Below are positions 1-6,090 of a stretch of 6,422 bases of DNA, in pieces. The DNA is from an uncultured Spongiibacteraceae bacterium (GTDB lineage Bacteria; Pseudomonadota; Gammaproteobacteria; Pseudomonadales; CAMLJR01). The stretch is taken from positions 1-6,422 of the forward strand of contig CAMLJR010000156.1 of the NCBI GenBank assembly GCA_946480345.1, given 5' to 3'. The first letter of the stretch is position 1, and each line of letters starts with the position of its first letter. The position numbers were made by a program, and so were the translations under genes. The notes beneath the pieces are model-generated. The model worked only from the letters and a program-made list of their open reading frames with translations. It searched no databases and had not been told where the DNA came from.

Positions 1-423
1 GAAATCGCCCTTCAACATATGGTCGAGCGTGTGCCACGCCAGCGTTGCGCATTTCACGCGTGCCGGAAAATCTTTCACGCCGGCGAGAATTTCCAGGCGT
101 CCGATTTTTCCCGCAGGCGCCTGTCCCGTCACCATCTGGTGAAAATTGTGAAACAAATCGGCCGCGTGCGTGCACGACTTGCCTTCGACTTCGTCGCACA
201 TCATCGAGGCCGATGCGACCGAAATCGCACAGCCTTTACCGTCGAATTGAATATTTTTAACCGCACCATCTTCGAGTGTTGCGTACAGCGTTAAACGATC
301 GCCGCACAGCGGATTGAACGCTTCGAGCTTATGCGTGAATTTTTCCGGCGCGCCGAAATGCCGCGGTCTGCGACCGTGGTCGAGAATCATTTCCTGATAC
401 AGCGCGCGTAATTCCGGGTTCAT
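1..423 (-). CDS. sufU: SufU, Zn-dependent sulphur-transfer protein of the SUF system (IscU-like fold), C-terminus cut by window edge
   Basis: SufU accepts persulfide sulphur from SufS and passes it to the SufBCD scaffold in the cytoplasm. I translated 141 residues from the ATG at 423 down to base 1; family members are about 140-155 residues, so only a short C-terminal tail is missing. The metal-site residues are all present: NPLCGD gives Cys40 and Asp42, GKGCAIS gives Cys65, and RVKCATLAW gives Cys125. Two features separate it from IscU: the insertion of roughly 20 residues between ASASMM and the last Cys motif (about residues 80-115), and Lys rather than His before the third Cys. Two extra cysteines (Cys76, Cys84) lie beside and in that insertion. 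The start codon is 9 bases after the sufS stop, with a weak AGAG ribosome site 7 bases upstream, so translation is probably coupled to sufS. The family call is very secure; the role as sulphur carrier rather than scaffold is family knowledge. Confidence 0.95.
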   Translation of the reverse strand, partial: MNPELRALYQEMILDHGRRPRHFGAPEKFTHKLEAFNPLCGDRLTLYATLEDGAVKNIQFDGKGCAISVASASMMCDEVEGKSCTHAADLFHNFHQMVTGQAPAGKIGRLEILAGVKDFPARVKCATLAWHTLDHMLKGDF

Positions 424-432
424 GTTCGATCT

Positions 433-1674
433 CTATGCAAAAGTTTTTCGCACCGATTCAATCGACGCGATCAACGCATCGACTTCGGCGAGCGTGTTGT
501 AAATCGCGAATGAAGCACGCGCGGTGGCGGGCACATCGAAACGCTGCATTACCGGCATCGCGCAGTGGTGGCCGGCGCGTACGGCGATTCCATCAAAATC
601 GAGGAACGTACCGATATCGTGCGGATGCACGCCATCGAGCACAAACGACAGCACAGCGGCTTTATTGGCGGCAGTGCCGTAGATTTTCAAGCCGGGAATC
701 TGCTGTGCGCGCTCGGTCGCATACGCGAGCAGTTTATGTTCGTGCTCGACGACAGCAGTCCACGGCAGGCTCGATAAATAATTTATTGCCGCGCCGAGGC
801 CGATGATGCCGGCGATATGCGGCGTGCCGGCTTCGAATTTACTCGGGATCGGCGCGAACGTGGTGCGTTCGAACGAAACCTCGCGAATCATGTCGCCGCC
901 GGTTTGATACACCGGCAATTTATCGAGCCACTCGCGTTTGCCATACAGCACGCCGGTGCCAGTCGGCCCATACAGTTTGTGACCGGAAAAAACATAAAAG
1001 TCGCAATCGAGCTTTTGCACGTCGACCGGCGTGTGCGCAATCGCCTGTGCGCCGTCGATTAATATCGCCGCCCCGACCGCTTTGGCGAGCGCGATCATTT
1101 GTTCGATGGGATTAATCGTGCCGAGCGCGTTCGATACATGCACGAACGCAGCGATTTTCGTGCGCGGCGATAATTTGCTTTTGAAATCGTCGAGATCGAG
1201 TTCGCCCGCGTCGGTGATATTCACGACTTTCAATGTGGCGCCGGAAAATTCGCACGCCTGCTGCCACGGCACGATGTTCGCGTGATGTTCCATGCCGGTA
1301 ATCAGCACTTCATCGCCGGCTTTTAAAAATGCGCGTGCAAAACCATGCGCGACGAGATTGATCGATACTGTCGTACCGCTGGTGAAAATTACCTGCTCAC
1401 GCGCCGGTGCATTGATGAAGCGCTGCACGATATCGCGTGATGCTTCCATCTGATCGGTCGCGCGCTGACTCAACGTGTGTACGCCGCGATGCACATTCGA
1501 ATTATCGTGCTCGTAATAACGCGCAACGGCTTCGATGACCGCGCGCGGTTTATGCGTCGTTGCCGCATTATCGAGATAAACCAGTGAACGACCGTGCACC
1601 TGTTGATTGAGTACCGGAAAATCGCGGCGAATCAATTCGGGATCGAACGCGATAGAAGGCGACGAGGCATTCAT
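433..1674 (-). CDS. sufS: SufS, PLP-dependent cysteine desulfurase (group II)
   Basis: SufS removes sulphur from L-cysteine as an enzyme-bound persulfide, giving alanine. The protein has 413 residues, a normal length. Visible landmarks in order: YLDNAATT (33-40), TSGTT phosphate loop (98-102), MEHHANIVPW with the PLP-stacking His (128-137), DGAQ (207-210), SGHKLYGPTG with the PLP lysine Lys233 (230-239), RAGHHC with catalytic Cys371 (366-371), and ATARASFAIYNT with the substrate-carboxylate Arg386. The segment VHPHD contains His352, nineteen residues before the catalytic Cys, where B. subtilis SufS has the His that swaps onto the SufU zinc and E. coli SufS has Tyr; this fits the neighbouring sufU. 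The start ATG is 3 bases after the sufD stop and its GGAG ribosome site (1683-1686, 8-base spacing) lies in the last sufD codons, so the two genes are translationally linked. Confidence 0.97.
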   Translation of the reverse strand: MNASSPSIAFDPELIRRDFPVLNQQVHGRSLVYLDNAATTHKPRAVIEAVARYYEHDNSNVHRGVHTLSQRATDQMEASRDIVQRFINAPAREQVIFTSGTTVSINLVAHGFARAFLKAGDEVLITGMEHHANIVPWQQACEFSGATLKVVNITDAGELDLDDFKSKLSPRTKIAAFVHVSNALGTINPIEQMIALAKAVGAAILIDGAQAIAHTPVDVQKLDCDFYVFSGHKLYGPTGTGVLYGKREWLDKLPVYQTGGDMIREVSFERTTFAPIPSKFEAGTPHIAGIIGLGAAINYLSSLPWTAVVEHEHKLLAYATERAQQIPGLKIYGTAANKAAVLSFVLDGVHPHDIGTFLDFDGIAVRAGHHCAMPVMQRFDVPATARASFAIYNTLAEVDALIASIESVRKTFA

Positions 1675-1677
1675 TGA

Positions 1678-2994
1678 TTACGCTCCGCTGCTCGGTAATG
1701 CGACGAGCAATTGCTCGGTAAAAAATTCGTTCAAGGCGTGATTGCCGCTATCGAGCAAGCCCGCTTTCAAAAAGCCCTCGGTCAACAATGCGATCGCCTG
1801 TTCGCGATCGATGCCGCGTGAACGCAGATACAACAATTGTTCTTCATCGAGCTGGCCGACCGTCGCGCCGTGCGCGCATTTCACTTCGTCGGCGTAGATT
1901 TCGAGTTCGGGCTTCGCGTCGATTTCCGCATCGGCCGACAGTAATAAATTGTGGGTGGTGAAATGGCCGTCATTGCAACGCGTATTCGCCGCGATATAAA
2001 TGCGGCCGTTGACGATGCCGCGGCTGCGATCGGTAGCGAGGCCCTGCATCAGAATATCGCTGCGACCGTGATCGCTTAAATGCTCGACGGTGAAGTGATA
2101 ATCGATATGCTGCTGATCGCTGGCGGCAAACGCACCGCGCGCGATAAATTCGGCATTCGGCTCGGCGAGCTGCACATAAATGCCGTTGCGAATGCGATTG
2201 CGCAAATGCTCGGCGCTTGCGCTTTCCATCACCTGCAATTGCAGACGCGCATCGCGTGCGATACGACTTTCAAGCACGCCGAGATGTTGCGATTGTTCGC
2301 CGTCGCGGTTGATGCGTGCGTAAGTCAGTTTGCTGTTCGCGTCGAGTTTGGTAGCGATATGTGCGCAATGCAGCGCGACATCGTTCGTGCTCGACGAAAA
2401 ATGTTCGACCACGGTCGCTTCGCTGTTCGCACGCGCCCACACGATTAACTGGCTGATCTGGCTGCCGGGTTGGCTGTTGCGATGCGAAATTACGATCGGA
2501 TGTTTAACGCGCGTACCCTGCTCGATCATCAACACCCAGCTTTCCGGCGCCAGTGCAGTGGCGAGATCGGCGAGCGGATCGGCATGTTGCGTGGTGCGCA
2601 GCCATTCCAGTAATTCCGCATGATCGCGTTCGTGCATTTCGCTGAGCGGCAACAACGAAAACGCATCGCGCTCGTCGTGCTGCAATTGCTGATCGATCAA
2701 ATAGCCGTGATTGAAATGCAGCAGATGTCCGTCGGGAATATCGAGTGCGGTATGCGGCGCGGTTTCATCCGGCGTGATGGGCGCGAGGCTGTGTTGCTCA
2801 CTGAATTGTGTCAGCCAGAAATCGAGCGCGCTGTAATGCCAGCTTTCCCAGCGTTTATTCGGCACGCCGCGTTTTTGCAGATTCGCGAGCGCGGTTTCGC
2901 GCAATTGTCGCAGCCATGCCGGATCGCGGCGCTGATGCAGCCGCGCATCGATTAGCGCGGTGTATTGTTCGAGTACGTTCACTGCGGTTCCCAT
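1678..2994 (-). CDS. sufD: SufD, scaffold subunit of the SufBCD Fe-S assembly complex
   Basis: SufD pairs with SufB and binds SufC; it is needed for iron entry and cluster formation on the complex. From the chosen ATG the protein has 438 residues, close to the family length. The N-terminal helical part (about 1-60, with the conserved RWESWHYS region at 48-55) is followed by the beta-helix core and the SufB/SufD C-terminal domain. The diagnostic C-terminal run is present: KPELEIYADEVKCAHGATVG (361-380), giving Cys373 and His375, which match E. coli SufD Cys358 and His360, then YLRSRGI (389-395). An in-frame GTG at 3003 would add three residues, but an AAAGAG ribosome site overlaps that GTG and is spaced 8 bases from the ATG at 2994, so the ATG is preferred. 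The gap to sufC is 22 bases. Confidence 0.95.
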   Translation of the reverse strand: MGTAVNVLEQYTALIDARLHQRRDPAWLRQLRETALANLQKRGVPNKRWESWHYSALDFWLTQFSEQHSLAPITPDETAPHTALDIPDGHLLHFNHGYLIDQQLQHDERDAFSLLPLSEMHERDHAELLEWLRTTQHADPLADLATALAPESWVLMIEQGTRVKHPIVISHRNSQPGSQISQLIVWARANSEATVVEHFSSSTNDVALHCAHIATKLDANSKLTYARINRDGEQSQHLGVLESRIARDARLQLQVMESASAEHLRNRIRNGIYVQLAEPNAEFIARGAFAASDQQHIDYHFTVEHLSDHGRSDILMQGLATDRSRGIVNGRIYIAANTRCNDGHFTTHNLLLSADAEIDAKPELEIYADEVKCAHGATVGQLDEEQLLYLRSRGIDREQAIALLTEGFLKAGLLDSGNHALNEFFTEQLLVALPSSGA

Positions 2995-3002
2995 CGTCGT
3001 CA

Positions 3003-3008
3003 CTCTTT
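3003..3008 (-). promoter_or_regulatory. Ribosome binding site that decides the sufD start
   Basis: On the minus strand this reads AAAGAG, one mismatch from AAGGAG, followed by 8 bases and then ATG at 2994. The upstream in-frame GTG (3003-3001) begins inside this motif, so the site cannot serve it. This argues for a sufD protein starting MGTAVNVLEQ. Confidence 0.55.
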
Positions 3009-3016
3009 ATGCAACG

Positions 3017-3757
3017 TTAGGCGGCGATGCCGCGATAACCGCTGCGTTCGAGTTCTTCGGCGAGTTCGATGCCACCGCTCGCGACGATTTTGCCCGCCGA
3101 CAGAATATGCACGTGATCGGGCGGAATGTGATCGAGCAAACGGCGGTAGTGTGTGATCAGTAAAAAGCTGCGCTGCGGATCGCGCATGCTGTTGACGACA
3201 TCGCCGACAACTTTCAGCGCATCGATATCGAGACCCGAATCGGCCTCGTCGAGCAGACACAGCTGCGGTTGCAGCAGCCACATCTGCAACAATTCATTGC
3301 GTTTCTTTTCGCCGCCGGAAAAGCCTTCGTTCACTGCGCGCTGCAAAAAACTGTCATCGAGATTGACGTGCTTCAAACCTTCGCGCGCGCGTTCGAGTAA
3401 TTGCAGTGCATCGAGCGGACCTTCGCCGAGCGTTTCGCGGCGCGCATTCACCGCCGCTTTCAGAAATTGAATATTGCTGACACCGGGCACGGCGACCGGA
3501 TATTGATAGCTGAGGAATAATCCGGCGCGTGCGCGTTCTTCGGCCGGCTTCGCCAATAGATCTTCGCCGTCGAGTTCGACGCTGCCGCTCAATACTTCAT
3601 AACGTGGATCGCCGCTGAGTACGCGTGTTAGCGTGCTCTTGCCGGAGCCGTTCGGGCCCATGATCGCGTGCACTTCGCCAGTCGGAATTTCCAGGCTCAG
3701 GCCTTTCAGAATTTCCTTGCCGTCGATCGCGGCGTGCAAATCGGTGATTTTCAACAT
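3017..3757 (-). CDS. sufC: SufC, ABC-type ATPase of the SufBCD complex
   Basis: SufC is the cytoplasmic ATPase whose dimerisation drives the conformational change of SufB-SufD during cluster assembly; it is an ABC ATPase not coupled to a membrane transporter. The 246-residue protein shows the full motif set: Walker A GPNGSGKS (34-41, Lys40), Q-loop YQYP (Gln85), signature FSGGEKKRN (146-154), Walker B LCLLDE (166-171), D-loop SGLD (174-177) and the switch His203 in ITHY. The start is placed at ATG 3757 because MLKITDLHA matches the family's N-terminus; a TTG two codons upstream is possible but poorer. A GAG ribosome site sits 9 bases before this ATG. The gene follows sufB by 36 bases. Identification is unambiguous. 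Confidence 0.97.
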   Translation of the reverse strand: MLKITDLHAAIDGKEILKGLSLEIPTGEVHAIMGPNGSGKSTLTRVLSGDPRYEVLSGSVELDGEDLLAKPAEERARAGLFLSYQYPVAVPGVSNIQFLKAAVNARRETLGEGPLDALQLLERAREGLKHVNLDDSFLQRAVNEGFSGGEKKRNELLQMWLLQPQLCLLDEADSGLDIDALKVVGDVVNSMRDPQRSFLLITHYRRLLDHIPPDHVHILSAGKIVASGGIELAEELERSGYRGIAA

Positions 3758-3760
3758 AAG

Positions 3761-3779
3761 CAATTTCTCAAATGAATTG
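3761..3779 (-). other. Small inverted repeat in the sufB-sufC gap with the sufC ribosome site in its loop
   Basis: On the minus strand CAATT and AATTG face each other across a 9-base loop that holds the TGAGA ribosome site of sufC. The stem is only 5 bp and AT-rich, so any effect on translation would be mild. The gap contains no terminator-like sequence. This may be chance. Confidence 0.25.
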
Positions 3780-3793
3780 TTGACGACGCGCGC

Positions 3794-5260
3794 TTAACCG
3801 ACGCTGCCTTCGAGACTGATTTCCAATAGTTTCTGCGCTTCAACCGCAAACTCCATCGGCAATTGATCGAACACTTCTTTACAGAAGCCGTTGACGATCA
3901 TGGCCACCGCTTGTTCGGCATCGATGCCGCGGCTTTGCAGATAGAACAATTGTTCTTCGTTGATGCGCGATGTGCTCGCCTCGTGCTCGATGACCGCGCT
4001 CGGCTGTTTCGATTCGATATACGGAAACGTATGCGCGCCGCATTGATTGCCGATGAGCAGCGAATCGCACTGCGTGTAATTGCGCGCTTTTTCCGCACGC
4101 GGATTGATGCGCACCAGACCGCGATAGGTGTTCTGGCTGCGGCCGGCGGAAATGCCTTTCGAGATGATCGAGCTTTTTGTGTTGCGGCCCATGTGAATCA
4201 TCTTGGTGCCGGTGTCGGCCTGTTGCATGTGCTTGGTCAGCGCGACCGAATAAAATTCGCCGACGCTGTCGTCGCCGCGCAAAATCACGCTCGGGTATTT
4301 CCAAGTAATCGCCGAGCCGGTTTCGACCTGCGTCCACGAAATTTTCGAGCGCGCACCGAGACATGCGCCGCGCTTGGTGACGAAGTTGTAAATGCCACCT
4401 TTGCCGTTTTCGTCGCCGGGATACCAGTTCTGTACCGTCGAATATTTAATTTCGGCGTCATCGAGCGTGATCAATTCGACCACGGCTGCGTGCAATTGAT
4501 TTTCGTCGCGCTTTGGCGCGGTGCAGCCTTCGAGATACGACACGTAGCTGCCTTTGTCGGCAATGATTAGCGTGCGTTCGAATTGACCGGTGTTCTGCGC
4601 GTTGATGCGGAAGTATGTCGACAGTTCGAGCGGACAATGCACGCCTTCGGGGATATAAACGAATGAACCATCGGAGAATACCGCCGAGTTCAGCGCCGCG
4701 TAAAAATTGTCGGTCTGCGGTACGACGCTGCCCAAATACTTTTTGATCAGTTCGGGGTACAGATGCACCGCTTCGGAGATCGGGCAGAAAATTACGCCGG
4801 CTTCGGACAGCGTGTCCTTGAAGGTTGTCGCCACCGACACCGAATCGAACACCGCGTCGACTGCGACGCCGGCCAGCATCAATTGTTCGTGCAGCGGAAT
4901 GCCGAGTTTCTCGTAGGTGCGAACCAGCTCGGGATCGACTTCATCCAGGCTTTTCGGACCGTCGGCCATCGACTTCGGCGCTGAGTAATAGGTAATTGCC
5001 TCGAAATCGATCGGTGCGATCTTCAGCAATGCCCAATCCGGCAGCGGCATTTCGCGCCATTTACGGTACGCGGCGAGGCGCCATTCGAGGATGTACTCGG
5101 GCTCATTCTTCTTCGCCGAAATCTGGCGTACAACGTCCTCGCTGAGGCCGGGCGCAATGCGGTCTTCTTCGATATCGGTATAGAAGCCGTGCTCGTACTC
5201 GCTTTGAACGAGCTCATCGAGCGTGGCGGCGGAGTCGCTGATTTTCGCAGCATCGGACAT
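3794..5260 (-). CDS. sufB: SufB, Fe-S cluster scaffold subunit of SufBCD
   Basis: SufB receives sulphur from the SufS partner protein and, with SufD, carries the nascent cluster. The protein has 488 residues (E. coli 495). Aligning from the C-terminus, NYTQCDS gives Cys398, equivalent to E. coli Cys405, and IEHEAST gives Glu427, equivalent to Glu434; YLEGCTAP gives Cys246, which should correspond to Cys254, the proposed sulphur entry site. Other conserved runs include [10 protein letters not shown] (274-283), [12 protein letters not shown] (313-324), [10 protein letters not shown] (349-358) and the C-terminal [18 protein letters not shown]. The N-terminal extension (about 1-60) is normal for SufB. 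The ATG at 5260 has a strong GGGAG ribosome site (5268-5272) at 7-base spacing. It is the first gene of the operon, next to the divergent promoter region. No SufB intein or frame break is seen. Confidence 0.97.
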   Translation of the reverse strand: MSDAAKISDSAATLDELVQSEYEHGFYTDIEEDRIAPGLSEDVVRQISAKKNEPEYILEWRLAAYRKWREMPLPDWALLKIAPIDFEAITYYSAPKSMADGPKSLDEVDPELVRTYEKLGIPLHEQLMLAGVAVDAVFDSVSVATTFKDTLSEAGVIFCPISEAVHLYPELIKKYLGSVVPQTDNFYAALNSAVFSDGSFVYIPEGVHCPLELSTYFRINAQNTGQFERTLIIADKGSYVSYLEGCTAPKRDENQLHAAVVELITLDDAEIKYSTVQNWYPGDENGKGGIYNFVTKRGACLGARSKISWTQVETGSAITWKYPSVILRGDDSVGEFYSVALTKHMQQADTGTKMIHMGRNTKSSIISKGISAGRSQNTYRGLVRINPRAEKARNYTQCDSLLIGNQCGAHTFPYIESKQPSAVIEHEASTSRINEEQLFYLQSRGIDAEQAVAMIVNGFCKEVFDQLPMEFAVEAQKLLEISLEGSVG

Positions 5261-5314
5261 TGGCTATCTCCCGCACAGCAGGCGAAGGAAATGGGAGGTT
5301 GGCTAGGGAATAGA

Positions 5315-5343
5315 ATACTAATTTGGTAGGGTATTAAAATCAA
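5315..5343 (-). promoter_or_regulatory. Candidate sigma-70 promoter of the suf operon
   Basis: Read on the minus strand, TTGATT (5343-5338) and TAGTAT (5320-5315) are separated by 17 bases. Each hexamer matches the consensus at four of six positions. Transcription would begin near 5308, leaving a leader of about 48 bases before sufB. The site lies in the only clearly AT-rich stretch of the region and is overlapped or abutted by both putative operators. The hexamers are imperfect, so the exact position is an inference. Confidence 0.45.
5316..5328. promoter_or_regulatory. Putative Rrf2-regulator operator 1
   Basis: TACTAATTTGGTA is a 13-bp imperfect palindrome: five of the six base pairs around the central base either match exactly or differ by one transition. 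It sits inside a wider dyad, AATAC-N12-GTATT (5314-5335). It overlaps the -10 element of the suf promoter, a position fitting repression. An almost identical sequence lies 28 bp away. Its assignment to the adjacent regulator rests on position and symmetry only; I cannot compare it with a curated motif here. Confidence 0.45.
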
Positions 5344-5352
5344 TACTAAATT
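5323..5352 (+). promoter_or_regulatory. Weak candidate promoter for the regulator gene, overlapping both operators
   Basis: On the plus strand TTGGTA (5323-5328) and TAAATT (5347-5352) are spaced 18 bases apart, each matching four of six consensus positions. If real, it lies face to face with the suf promoter, so both operators could also control the regulator, and the transcript would begin near 5360 with a leader of about 170 bases. No better plus-strand promoter stands out. Confidence 0.2.
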
Positions 5353-5356
5353 GGTG
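5344..5356. promoter_or_regulatory. Putative Rrf2-regulator operator 2
   Basis: TACTAAATTGGTG repeats operator 1 in the same orientation. The 14-base words AATACTAATTTGGT (5314-5327) and AATACTAAATTGGT (5342-5355) differ at a single base. This copy lies immediately upstream of the suf -35 element. It is less symmetrical than copy 1 and lacks the flanking dyad, so it may bind more weakly. Confidence 0.4.
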
Positions 5357-5366
5357 TACTCTTCGG

Positions 5367-5489
5367 TTCGTGCCATCACTCGGCGTGAAGGCGAGACTTC
5401 TTTCGGGACACGCGGCCCTTTTTGTTTTTGAAGAAAAAGGGGTCCCTGTAGGCCGTCGACGACCTCCGTGTCGTCGACGGTCCCGAAAG
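5367..5489 (+). promoter_or_regulatory. Candidate structured RNA leader (or small RNA) upstream of the regulator
   Basis: Hairpin 1 pairs 5367-5374 with 5382-5389, including two G-U wobbles that work only if the plus strand is the RNA. CTTTCGGGAC (5400-5409) is the exact reverse complement of GTCCCGAAAG (5480-5489). Inside that pair lie hairpin 2 (CCCTTTTT 5416-5423 with AAAAAGGG 5434-5441) and hairpin 3 (5453-5463 with 5470-5480), so the segment can fold as a three-way junction. Alternatively GGGAC 5405-5409 can pair with GTCCC 5442-5446, extending hairpin 2 across a 6-base bulge; the two states exclude each other. The 3' end is 40 bases before the regulator ATG. I recognise no known riboswitch. 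A palindromic repeat element with 10-bp terminal inverted repeats is the main alternative. Confidence 0.45.
5453..5480. repeat. Perfect 11-bp inverted repeat with a 6-base loop
   Basis: CCGTCGACGAC (5453-5463) and GTCGTCGACGG (5470-5480) are exact reverse complements across the loop CTCCGT. Each arm also contains the self-complementary octamer CGTCGACG. On the plus strand the stem can gain G5452-U5481 and G5451-C5482. No T-run follows on the plus strand, and on the minus strand the nearest T-run is over ten bases from the stem, so it is not an ordinary terminator. Confidence 0.85.
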
Positions 5490-5529
5490 CAATATCGCCT
5501 CCCCGCCTTAATATCGAGCCATTGGATAG

Positions 5530-5979
5530 ATGCTAAAAGTCGGAAAACTCGCTGATTACGGTCTGTTGATCGCGGATTGCCTGGCGGCTGCGCCCGATCA
5601 GCTCACGACCGAAGCGATCGTGCAGCAGACCGGCGTGCCGGATGCGACGGTGCGCAAGCTGCTGCGCCAGCTGGTCGATGGCGGGATTGTCAGCTCGCGG
5701 CGTGGATTGAAGGGCGGCTATCGCCTGAGCCGCGAGCCGGATCGTATTTCCGTCGCCGAGCTGATCGCTGCGATCGAAGGCCCGATCGGGCTGACCGAAT
5801 GCACGCACGAAGACGACCAGTGCAACCTCTCCCCTGGTTGCGGCATGCGCGCTAATTGGCATGTGATTACCGAGCTGATCAATCGGCAGCTCGCCACGAT
5901 CACGCTCGCCGACATGGCGGGTGATCTCAGCCGTCGCGGTGGCGGCAGCCGTATCGCGGTCATGCATGTCGCGGGTTGA
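5530..5979 (+). CDS. Rrf2-family Fe-S-sensing transcriptional regulator of the SUF operon (IscR-like)
   Basis: A 149-residue Rrf2 protein, the usual length, divergent from sufB. Residues 26-48 form the DNA-recognition helix-turn-helix (TTEAIVQQTGVPDATVRKLL) and 51-68 the wing with the family-typical GLKGGYRLSR. Cys91, Cys98 and Cys104 (CX6CX5C) are the expected cluster ligands. The next residues are GMRANW, so the IscR ligand His107 position holds Arg; the N-terminus reads LADYG with Asp9, resembling the Asp ligand region of NsrR rather than the IscR RYA. It most resembles the SUF-specific Rrf2 regulators of gammaproteobacteria, and probably represses suf when its cluster is intact. Start ATG 5530 has only a weak GGAT ribosome site; MLKVGKLADYGL fits the family N-terminus. 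No gene symbol is given because sufR also names an unrelated cyanobacterial protein. Confidence 0.9.
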   Translation: MLKVGKLADYGLLIADCLAAAPDQLTTEAIVQQTGVPDATVRKLLRQLVDGGIVSSRRGLKGGYRLSREPDRISVAELIAAIEGPIGLTECTHEDDQCNLSPGCGMRANWHVITELINRQLATITLADMAGDLSRRGGGSRIAVMHVAG

Positions 5980-6051
5980 TCGGTAGTTCGTAACTCCGCC
6001 TCTTCTATGTCTGCTCCGTACCCGCACGGCTCCGTTCGCGCCCACCCAAGC

Positions 6052-6060
6052 TGATAAACT
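6052..6060 (+). promoter_or_regulatory. Weak extended -10 candidate upstream of ggt
   Basis: TGATAAACT has the extended-10 TG followed by TAAACT (four of six matches), 30 bases before the ggt start. No -35 hexamer is seen at the right distance. The 111-base gap to the regulator gene shows no clear terminator, so readthrough is also possible. Confidence 0.22.
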
Positions 6061-6090
6061 GCCGCCCCACTTCCCTGTCGAGCCAATGCC

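Noticed and set aside
435..806. Plus-strand open frame of 123 codons opposite sufS
   Set aside because: Arg- and Ser-rich translation with no family features; it covers the catalytic end of sufS on the other strand.
3001..3003. GTG as the sufD start
   Set aside because: The ribosome site overlaps the GTG, while the ATG three codons later has correct spacing.
3761..3763. TTG as the sufC start
   Set aside because: ATG two codons later gives the usual SufC N-terminus with acceptable ribosome-site spacing.
3863..4570. Plus-strand open frame of 235 codons opposite sufB
   Set aside because: SufB is continuous on the other strand with conserved residues throughout; the plus frame is a high-GC antisense shadow.
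5405..5430. Rho-independent terminator: GGG...CCC followed by TTTTTGTTTTT on the plus strand
   Set aside because: The stem is only 3 bp with an 8-base loop, too weak for a standard terminator; it is noted only as part of the alternative pairings.
5370..5555. GTG-started 61-codon open frame across the divergent region into the regulator, considered as a leader peptide
   Set aside because: It has no ribosome site, a strongly Arg-rich second half and out-of-frame overlap with the regulator; the inverted repeats explain the sequence better.
5981..5997. Small hairpin after the regulator stop as a terminator
   Set aside because: GG-AGTT / AACT-CC forms a 6-bp stem with a bulge and no T-run after it.
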